DNA of 64,000 bases, from the NCBI GenBank assembly GCA_028284045.1, contig JANQSN010000062.1, positions 1 through 64,000 on the forward strand. Direction: 5' to 3'. The stretch is from Alphaproteobacteria bacterium. GTDB lineage: Bacteria > Pseudomonadota > Alphaproteobacteria > DSM-16000 > Inquilinaceae. The position numbers and the translations under genes were made by a program. Of this stretch, positions 57,598 to 64,000 are shown piece after piece (the stretch's first letter is position 1; every line of letters starts with the position of its first letter). The notes beneath the pieces were generated by a model. It saw only the letters and a list, made by a program, of their open reading frames with translations. It was not told where the DNA came from and ran no database searches.

Positions 57598-58038
57598 CTA
57601 CCAGCTACCGGTATTGCCCATCGACGCCCAAGGCTCTTGCGCCGGTTGGGCGTCACCCTTCTGCAACAGTTCGACGGAGATGCCGTCGGGCGAGCGGATG
57701 AAGGCCATGCGGCCGTCGCGGGGCGGGCGGTTGATGGTCACGCCCTTGTCCATCAGGTCCCGGCAGAGGCCGTAGATGTCGTCGACTTCATAGGCCAAGT
57801 GGCCGAAATTGCGGCCGCCGGTGTAGGCTTCCGGATCCCAGTTGAAGGTCAGCTCGACCAGCGGCGCACGCGCCGCCTGAGCGTGATCGACGTCCTCGCC
57901 GGCCGACAGGAAGACCAGCGTGAACCGCCCCTTGTCGTTGTCGACCCGGCGCACCTCGGTCATGCCGAGCTTGTTGCAATAGAAGTCGAGCGACGCGTCG
58001 AGATCGCTCACCCGCACCATGGTATGCAGATACCGCAT
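57598..58038 (-). CDS. gloA: Lactoylglutathione lyase (glyoxalase I)
   Basis: 146 residues from ATG 58038 ([20 protein letters not shown]). VOC-fold metalloenzyme that isomerises the methylglyoxal-glutathione hemithioacetal to S-lactoylglutathione. Metal ligands: His5 in YLHTMVRV, Glu in [10 protein letters not shown], His in NFGHLAYEV and Glu in [10 protein letters not shown] longer frame upstream runs into a REP-like repeat and is rejected. It is convergent with the NTPase gene, with only three bases between the stops. Confidence 0.94.
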   Translation of the reverse strand: MRYLHTMVRVSDLDASLDFYCNKLGMTEVRRVDNDKGRFTLVFLSAGEDVDHAQAARAPLVELTFNWDPEAYTGGRNFGHLAYEVDDIYGLCRDLMDKGVTINRPPRDGRMAFIRSPDGISVELLQKGDAQPAQEPWASMGNTGSW

Positions 58039-58131
58039 CGCACGCCCTTTCGCGGTGTGCCGTCGAGACCGGGCCCTTGCGACGTGCCGGGGCCGCATAG
58101 GCGGGCCGCGCTCACCCAACCCGGCCTGAAT

Positions 58132-58204
58132 CGTCATTCCCGCGAAAGCGGGAATCTCTAGACCACACAAGCGGCTGAAGATCTCCGCCTTCGCGGAGAT
58201 GACG
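58132..58204. repeat. REP/BIME-like pair of inverted hairpins
   Basis: Two oppositely oriented elements. The first begins CGTCATTCCCGC with perfect arms ATTCCCGC (58136-58143) and GCGGGAAT (58148-58155) around GAAA. The second has perfect arms ATCTCCGC (58181-58188) and GCGGAGAT (58193-58200) and ends GACG. Elements of this CGTCATTCCCGCGAAAGCGG form are dispersed intergenic repeats in many proteobacteria. It lies between gloA and rpsU and may act as a bidirectional mRNA 3'-end. Confidence 0.75.
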
Positions 58205-58240
58205 TTGGCGAATGCTCTCAGCCCAACGTCGACCGAAGGG

Positions 58241-58444
58241 CTAGTAGCCCTCGCGCTCCATGCGCTTGCGCAGCAGCTTGCGCGCGCGGCGGATTGCCTC
58301 CGCCTTCTCGCGGGCCCGCCGCTCCGAAGGCTTCTCGTAGCTGCGCCGCAGCTTCATCTCGCGGAAGACGCCCTCGCGCTGCATCTTCTTCTTCAGCGCG
58401 CGCAAGGCTTGATCGACATTGTTGTCGCGGACTTGAACCTGCAC
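58241..58444 (-). CDS. rpsU: 30S ribosomal protein S21
   Basis: 67 residues, starting at GTG 58444 ([20 protein letters not shown]). The conserved core [20 protein letters not shown] and a long basic C-terminal helix ([19 protein letters not shown]) are present. It binds the 16S rRNA 3' region and assists initiation on mRNAs with Shine-Dalgarno sequences. An AAGGAG site lies upstream. It is monocistronic here. Confidence 0.96.
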   Translation of the reverse strand: MQVQVRDNNVDQALRALKKKMQREGVFREMKLRRSYEKPSERRAREKAEAIRRARKLLRKRMEREGY

Positions 58445-58667
58445 TGGGCTCTCTTCTCCTTGCCTGATCCTCGCGTCGCCGGTGCCCGTCGCGGATCGGC
58501 GATCCGCGTGCGGCCGGTCGGCATCCGGCGAACCAGCTTGTCGTCAAGAAACGGCCGGACACGCCTTTGCAGCAAGGCAACACCCGACATCGCGCAAAGG
58601 AAACCCTTCGCGGCGCACGCGACCGGATACCCGAGATCGGCCGCGAACGCAAGATCCGCCGCGCCGC

Positions 58668-58681
58668 TTGATGGACATCAA
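58668..58681 (+). promoter_or_regulatory. FNR/Anr/FixK-type binding site
   Basis: TTGAT-GGAC-ATCAA matches the FNR consensus TTGAT-n4-ATCAA at all ten defined bases. The site centre (58674.5) is 41.5 bases before the start predicted from the -10 element downstream, the spacing for class II activation. It indicates anaerobic or low-oxygen induction of the hydrogenase operon. Confidence 0.8.
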
Positions 58682-58704
58682 GGCGCCAGCATCGGATCGC
58701 AGGT

Positions 58705-58710
58705 TATCAT
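58705..58710 (+). promoter_or_regulatory. -10 element of the hydrogenase promoter
   Basis: TATCAT (five of six to TATAAT), 23 bases after the FNR box. The predicted transcription start is near 58716, leaving a leader of about 70 bases. No good -35 is present, as expected when FNR replaces it. Confidence 0.6.
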
Positions 58711-58788
58711 GGATACTGCCTGGTTGCGCCTGCCGTCTGGACCCGGGTCCGCCGGCAGCCCGCCCATCCGCTGCCAAGGCGAGCGTTC

Positions 58789-59964
58789 ATGACCCAGCGT
58801 ACGCATCGCGGCGACACGGCCGGCAACGATGCGGCCGTTCTCGACCGCGACGGGCTCGCCGCCCTGATCGCCGGCTTGTCCGCGGCCGGTTTCTCGGTGA
58901 TCGGACCCCGCATCGCCGACGGCGCGGTGGTGCTGGACGAGATCACCGACATCGCCGACCTGCCCGCCGGCTGGCGGGTCGACCAGGCCCCCGGGCGCGT
59001 CGAGACCCGCCCCGCCGACCCCGACGCCCCGCCCCATCTGTTCGACACCGTGCTGCCCGCCCAGGGCCTGAAGCGCTACCTCTATCCGCCGCGGCGCCGG
59101 CTCTGGCAGGCCGACCGCGACGCCGCCGGCGGCTGGCACCTGTCGGACGAGGATGCACAGCCGCCCCCCGCGCTGGCCTTCCTCGGCCTGCGGCCTTGCG
59201 AGTTGGCCGCCGTCGCGGTGCAGGACCGCGTCTTCCTGGAAGGTCCCTACGCCGACTCCGACTACGCGGCGCGCCGACGCCGCGCCGTCCTCATCGCCGT
59301 CAACTGCACCCGCGCCGCGGCGACCTGCTTCTGCGCCTCCATGGGCACGGGCCCCCGGGCGACCGCCGGCTACGACTTGGCGCTGACCGAAATCCCCGAC
59401 CCGGACGCCCCCCGCTTCCTGGCGGAGGCCGGCAGCGACCGCGGCCGGGCGCTCCTGGCGGATCTGCCGCAGCGCTCCGCCGACCCCACCGACCGGGCCG
59501 CGGCCGATGCCGCCACCGCCGAAGCGACGCGGCAGATGGACCCGGCCAACGGCGGCCGCGCGATGATCGGCGACGTCGCAGACCTGTTGCGCCGCACTCT
59601 CGACCACCCCCATTGGGATCGCGTCGCCGAGCGCTGCCTCGGCTGCACCAATTGCACGCTGGTCTGCCCCACCTGCTTCTGCGCCACGGTGGAGGACGAG
59701 ACCACGCTGGACGGCGCCACCGCCACCCGCTGGCGGCGCTGGGATAGCTGCTTCGCCGTCGGCTTCAGCTACATGCACGGCGGCAGCGTGCGCCGCGAGA
59801 TGAGCGCCCGATACCGTCAATGGATGACCCACAAGCTGGCCCACTGGCACGACCAGTTCGGCGTGTCCGGCTGCGTCGGCTGTGGGCGCTGCATCGCCTG
59901 GTGCCCGGTCGGCATCGACATCACCGCCGAGGCCCAGGCGATCGCCGCCAGCGAGGAGCGCTGA
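58789..59964 (+). CDS. Hydrogenase FeS subunit beta (HydB/HyhB-like)
   Basis: 391 residues. Two C-terminal ferredoxin-type clusters are obvious: [16 protein letters not shown] and [16 protein letters not shown]. Extra cysteines occur in [14 protein letters not shown] and [16 protein letters not shown]. It belongs to the sulfhydrogenase beta / group 3b hydrogenase electron-transfer subunit family, moving electrons between the small subunit and the flavin subunit. It is the first gene of the operon, behind the FNR-type promoter. Confidence 0.88.
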   Translation: MTQRTHRGDTAGNDAAVLDRDGLAALIAGLSAAGFSVIGPRIADGAVVLDEITDIADLPAGWRVDQAPGRVETRPADPDAPPHLFDTVLPAQGLKRYLYPPRRRLWQADRDAAGGWHLSDEDAQPPPALAFLGLRPCELAAVAVQDRVFLEGPYADSDYAARRRRAVLIAVNCTRAAATCFCASMGTGPRATAGYDLALTEIPDPDAPRFLAEAGSDRGRALLADLPQRSADPTDRAAADAATAEATRQMDPANGGRAMIGDVADLLRRTLDHPHWDRVAERCLGCTNCTLVCPTCFCATVEDETTLDGATATRWRRWDSCFAVGFSYMHGGSVRREMSARYRQWMTHKLAHWHDQFGVSGCVGCGRCIAWCPVGIDITAEAQAIAASEER

Positions 59965-59967
59965 GCC

Positions 59968-60456
59968 ATGGAACAGATCCGCGGGATCGACAGCTTGGTG
60001 CGCGAGCACCCCTTCTGTCAGGACCTCGACGAGGCCGCCATCGCGCTGATGAGCGGCTGTGCGAAGAACGAGCAATTCCCGGCGGGCAGCATGATCGCGC
60101 GGGAGAACCAGCCGAGCGAGCGGCTGTTCCTCCTGCGCTACGGCACCGCCGCGCTGGAGATCCGCCGGCCCGGCCACGACCCGCTGATCATCGAGACGCT
60201 GGAGGCCGGCGAGATCCTCGGCTGGTCGTGGATCGTGCCGCCCTATCGCTGGGCCTATGACGTCCGCGCGGTGACCATCGTCCGCGCCATCAGCGTTGAG
60301 GCAGGCTGCCTGCGCGCCAAATGCGACGACGACCATTCCTTCGGCTACGAGATCTATCACCGCATCCTGCGGGTCATGGCCAACCGCCTGTCGGCGACCC
60401 GGCTGCGGCTGGTCGATCTCTACGCGCCGCCGCCCCGCGCGGCCCGCGCTCCCTGA
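59968..60456 (+). CDS. Cyclic nucleotide-binding domain protein without DNA-binding domain
   Basis: 162 residues. A single CRP-type beta-roll: [57 protein letters not shown], then a C-helix. There is no helix-turn-helix, so it is not a transcription factor. The usual cAMP-contacting Arg-Ser-type pair of CRP is not evident, so the ligand is uncertain. It starts three bases after the FeS subunit gene and sits inside the structural hydrogenase operon, which suggests an allosteric or assembly role in the complex. Confidence 0.85.
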   Translation: MEQIRGIDSLVREHPFCQDLDEAAIALMSGCAKNEQFPAGSMIARENQPSERLFLLRYGTAALEIRRPGHDPLIIETLEAGEILGWSWIVPPYRWAYDVRAVTIVRAISVEAGCLRAKCDDDHSFGYEIYHRILRVMANRLSATRLRLVDLYAPPPRAARAP

Positions 60457-60475
60457 CGCCCCGCGACCGGCTCAG

Positions 60476-61345
<870 letters not shown>

Positions 61346-61351
61346 GAGGCC

Positions 61352-62170
61352 ATGGCCCGCTCCGCCCCCCACGACGCGAAGCCCGACGGCGACCGGCGCG
61401 CGCCCAAGCGGCCGAAGCTGGCGGTGTGGAAGTTCTCCTCCTGCGACGGCTGCCAGCTCAGCCTGCTCGACTGCGAGGACGAGCTGCTGGCCGTCGCGGA
61501 GGCGGTGGAGATCGCCTATTTCCTGGAGGCGACGCGGGCGCGCATCCGCGGCCCCTACGACGTCTCGCTGGTCGAGGGGTCGATCACCACGCCCGACGAC
61601 ATCCGCCGCATCCAGAAGATCCGCGGCCAGTCGCGCCTGCTGGTCACCATCGGCGCCTGCGCCACCGCCGGCGGTATCCAGGCGCTGCGCAACTTCGCGC
61701 GCATCCATGATTTCGTCACGGCCGTCTACCCGACGCCGCACTATATCGAGACGCTGGCCACCTCCACGCCGATCCATGACTACGTGCCGGTCGATCTGGA
61801 GCTGCGGGGCTGCCCGATCGACAAGCACCAGCTCCTGGAACTGCTGTCGGCCCTGCTGAACGGCCGCGCCCCGGTGCTGCCCACCCACGCCGTGTGCGTG
61901 GAGTGCAAGATGCGGGGCGTGCCCTGCGTGGCGGTAGCCAAGGGCGCGCCCTGCCTAGGCCCGGTTACCCAGGCCGGCTGCGGCGCGCTTTGCCCAGCGG
62001 TGGGGCGCGCCTGCTACGGCTGCTTCGGTCCACAGGAGAGCCCGAACTGTTCCGCACTGGCCGCCACGCTGAAGGCCGGCGGCCTGGAGCGCCGGCAGAT
62101 CGCGCACGCCTTCCGCTCCTTCAACGCCGGCGCGGAAGCCTTCCGCCGGGAAAGCGAAGTCCATGATTGA
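61352..62170 (+). CDS. [NiFe]-hydrogenase small subunit (HydD/HyhS-like)
   Basis: 272 residues. Proximal-cluster ligands in [13 protein letters not shown], with [21 protein letters not shown] and later cysteines ([36 protein letters not shown]). The absence of a Tat signal peptide shows a cytoplasmic enzyme, in line with group 3b. A basic N-terminal tail precedes the core. It overlaps the large-subunit gene by eight bases. Confidence 0.93.
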   Translation: MARSAPHDAKPDGDRRAPKRPKLAVWKFSSCDGCQLSLLDCEDELLAVAEAVEIAYFLEATRARIRGPYDVSLVEGSITTPDDIRRIQKIRGQSRLLVTIGACATAGGIQALRNFARIHDFVTAVYPTPHYIETLATSTPIHDYVPVDLELRGCPIDKHQLLELLSALLNGRAPVLPTHAVCVECKMRGVPCVAVAKGAPCLGPVTQAGCGALCPAVGRACYGCFGPQESPNCSALAATLKAGGLERRQIAHAFRSFNAGAEAFRRESEVHD

Positions 62171-63488
62171 GACGGCCGCCGCCGGACAGGCCGGCAAGGG
62201 CCGGCGCACCATCAAGGTCGAGGCGCTGGCGCGGGTGGAAGGCGAAGGTGCCCTGTCGGTCCGCGTCAAGGACGGCCAGGTGCGCGACATCAAGTTCCGC
62301 ATCTTCGAGCCGCCGCGCTTCTTCGAGGCGCTGTTGCGGGGCCGGCTCTATTCCGACGCGCCCGACATCACCGCGCGGATCTGCGGCATCTGCCCGGTCG
62401 CCTATCTGATGGGCGCCAGCCATGCCATGGAAGCCGCGCTCGGCCTGACGCCGACGGCGGAAATCCGCGCGCTGCGCCGCCTGCTCTATTGCGGCGAGTG
62501 GATCCAAAGCCATGTGCTGCACGCCGCCTTGCTGCACGCGCCCGACTTCCTCGGCCTCGACGACGCGCTGGTGCTGGCCAAGACCGACCGCGCGGTGGTG
62601 GAAACGGCGCTGGAACTCAAGAAACTCGGCAACGAGATCCTGGAGATCGTCGGCGGCCGCGCCGTCCACCCGGTCAACACGCGGGTCGGCGGCTTCTTCA
62701 AGGCGCCCAGCGGATCGGTCATCCGGCCGCTCGCCGACCGGCTGAAGCGCGGCGCCGACCAGGCCGAACGGCTCGGCCGCGTCTTCGGCGGCTTCGACTT
62801 CCCCGATTACGACCACGCCTATACCTGCGTCAGCCTGCACCACCCCGACACTTATGCGATCGAGGACGGGCGCCTGGTCTCCAGCCTCGGCCTCGATGTG
62901 GCCGTAGACGGCTTCTTCGAGCATTTCGGCGAGGCGCATGTCGCCCATTCCAACGCGCTGCACGGCGTTGCCCGGGACGGCAGCGGCCCGTATCTGGTCG
63001 GCCCGATCGCCCGCTACAACAACAACCACGCCCAGCTTTCCCCACGCGCGCGGGCGCTGGCCGCGGCAGCCGGTCTCGGCCCCGTCTGCACCAACCCGTT
63101 CCAGAGCATCGTCGTGCGCATGGTGGAGACGCTCTATGCCTGCGAGGAGGCCGCCCGGCTGGCGGAAGACTACCGGCCGCCGGAGCCGGCGGCGGTCGAG
63201 GGCGAGGCCCGCGCCGGCCTCGGCCATGGCTGCACCGAGGCGCCGCGCGGCATCTGCGTCCACCGTTACCGCCTGGACGACGACGGCCGTATCGTCGAGG
63301 CGGATATCGTGCCGCCCACCTCCCAGAACCAGCCGCAGATCGAGGCGGACCTGTTGGGCGTCGTCGAACGCAACCTGCATCTCGACGATGAGGCGCTGAA
63401 ATGGCGCTGCGAGCAGACCATTCGCAACTACGACCCCTGCATCTCCTGCGCCACCCATTTCCTGGATCTTGAGATGATCCGCGAATGA
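62163..63488 (+). CDS. [NiFe]-hydrogenase large subunit (HydA/HyhL-like)
   Basis: 441 residues. The Ni-Fe site ligands are intact: Cys74 and Cys77 in [17 protein letters not shown], and Cys426 and Cys429 in [10 protein letters not shown], with His432 after them. Nine residues follow His432, the expected short C-terminal extension removed by the protease encoded next. [17 protein letters not shown]-like sequence ([15 protein letters not shown]) is the standard N-terminus. It catalyses H2 oxidation or evolution coupled to NADP(H). Confidence 0.94.
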   Translation: MIETAAAGQAGKGRRTIKVEALARVEGEGALSVRVKDGQVRDIKFRIFEPPRFFEALLRGRLYSDAPDITARICGICPVAYLMGASHAMEAALGLTPTAEIRALRRLLYCGEWIQSHVLHAALLHAPDFLGLDDALVLAKTDRAVVETALELKKLGNEILEIVGGRAVHPVNTRVGGFFKAPSGSVIRPLADRLKRGADQAERLGRVFGGFDFPDYDHAYTCVSLHHPDTYAIEDGRLVSSLGLDVAVDGFFEHFGEAHVAHSNALHGVARDGSGPYLVGPIARYNNNHAQLSPRARALAAAAGLGPVCTNPFQSIVVRMVETLYACEEAARLAEDYRPPEPAAVEGEARAGLGHGCTEAPRGICVHRYRLDDDGRIVEADIVPPTSQNQPQIEADLLGVVERNLHLDDEALKWRCEQTIRNYDPCISCATHFLDLEMIRE

Positions 63489-64000
63489 CGGCGCCGGAAA
63501 GGGCTGCGCCGGAGGGGCCGGAGCGTTTCGACCTCGTCATCGGCGTCGGCCATCCCGACCGCGGCGACGACGGCGTCGGCCCCTTCGTGGCAGAGCAGGT
63601 GCGCGGCGCCGGGGGCGCGGCCGCCGTCATCCACGGCGACTGCCTGTCGCTGCTGACGCTGTGGGCCGATGCCGGCCGCGTCGCGCTGGTGGACGCCGCA
63701 CAACTCGGCGCGCCGCCGGGCACGGTCCGGCGCTTCGCGATCGGCGAGGACGCGCTGCCCGCCGGCGCCTTCGGCTCGGCCAGCCACCTGCTCGGCCCCG
63801 CGGCGGCCATCGGCCTGGCGGAGACGCTGGGCCGCCTGCCACCGGTCCTGGTGATCTTTGCCATCCAGGCGGCCGGCACGGCCCTAGGCGCCGGCCTGTC
63901 GGCGCCGGTGCGGACGGCAGCGGAGCAGCTTGCCGCGAGCCTATCCCAGTCGACCGAGCCGCCGTCCCCCCGCCTTAGCCTCGCGGAGAGAGGCGCAGGA
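63485..64000 (+). CDS. Hydrogenase maturation protease (partial, runs off window)
   Basis: At least 172 residues, open to the last base of the window. HyaD/HybD/HycI family endopeptidase that trims the large-subunit C-terminus after Ni insertion. Metal ligands fit: Asp in [12 protein letters not shown], Asp in [10 protein letters not shown] and His in GSASHLLG. The usual GNxxRGDDGVG reads [11 protein letters not shown] here, with His for Asn. It overlaps the large-subunit stop by four bases (ATGA). The C-terminus beyond 64000 cannot be seen. Confidence 0.88.
   Translation, partial: MTAPERAAPEGPERFDLVIGVGHPDRGDDGVGPFVAEQVRGAGGAAAVIHGDCLSLLTLWADAGRVALVDAAQLGAPPGTVRRFAIGEDALPAGAFGSASHLLGPAAAIGLAETLGRLPPVLVIFAIQAAGTALGAGLSAPVRTAAEQLAASLSQSTEPPSPRLSLAERGAG

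Larger units (their letters stand above)
58445..58788. promoter_or_regulatory. Divergent control region between rpsU and the hydrogenase operon
   Basis: About 340 bases. On the rpsU side a perfect hairpin with arms CGCGGATC (58490-58497) and GATCCGCG (58501-58508) would lie in the rpsU leader. On the hydrogenase side lie an FNR-type box and a TATCAT -10 element, annotated separately. No gene is supported in it. Confidence 0.55.

Noticed and set aside
58039-58170. N-terminal extension of glyoxalase I
   Set aside because: The extra 44 codons overlap a REP-like repeat, and the conserved VOC domain begins at ATG 58038.

Overview
The window is high-GC, densely packed bacterial DNA that looks chromosomal. 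Single-copy housekeeping genes (glyQ/glyS, ppdK, argS, a polyprenyl diphosphate synthase, rpsU, a split pntAA-pntAB-pntB transhydrogenase and a tRNA-Pro) are interleaved with transport, secretion and redox operons. The glyQ-glyS-ppdK order, the three-gene transhydrogenase and the protein families seen suggest an alphaproteobacterium, probably a Rhodospirillales-like lineage. That placement is an inference from gene content; no rRNA is present to confirm it.

Layout. 1-2.7 kb is accessory: a lower-GC GNAT acetyltransferase, a small exported protein, a VapBC toxin-antitoxin pair and a doubtful small ORF. 3.0-8.6 kb is a complete Dpp/Opp-type peptide ABC importer (binding protein, two permeases, two ATPases). 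8.7-12.8 kb (minus strand) holds an orphan PAS-GAF histidine kinase, then a two-gene unit of a small membrane protein and an exported TPR-repeat protein that share an unusual Gly-rich motif. 13.0-18.4 kb contains tRNA-Pro(CGG), a polyprenyl diphosphate synthase, DUF2007 plus a methyltransferase, an M48 protease with two YbjQ-type genes, an S49 peptidase and a PP0621-like protein. 18.4-28.6 kb holds glyQS, ppdK, an alpha/beta hydrolase, an enoyl-CoA hydratase divergent from a TetR regulator, and argS. 28.7-30.9 kb is a radical SAM enzyme overlapping a DUF547 lipoprotein gene. 31-35.4 kb is an RND efflux pair. A chemoreceptor (35.6-37.6 kb) and two overlapping gamma-glutamyltransferase genes (37.7-41.1 kb) follow.

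41.7-50.3 kb is a Lap-like type I secretion and surface-adhesin release locus: TolC-like outer membrane protein, LapB-like ABC ATPase, HlyD-family adaptor, LapG-like periplasmic protease, and then a membrane PAS/HD-GYP protein whose metal-site residues are lost. The last gene stands where the c-di-GMP receptor LapD would be expected. 50.5-53.6 kb is pntAA-AB-B, ended by a strong intrinsic terminator. Directly after it is a large single gene (53.9-57.6 kb) that joins an apparent EVE/PUA-like N-terminus to a KAP-family P-loop NTPase with two membrane segments. It is the best candidate here for an uncharacterised defence or conflict protein. Glyoxalase, a REP-like repeat and rpsU follow.

58.8-64.0 kb is a [NiFe]-hydrogenase operon of group 3b type: FeS subunit, cyclic-nucleotide-binding-domain protein, FAD/NAD(P) subunit, small subunit, large subunit, and a maturation protease that runs off the window. 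It is preceded by a perfect FNR/Anr-type box 41.5 bp upstream of the start predicted from a TATCAT -10 element, so it is probably switched on under low oxygen. Two genes (M48 protease and alpha/beta hydrolase) appear to start at CTG inside a CTGA overlap with the preceding stop codon.
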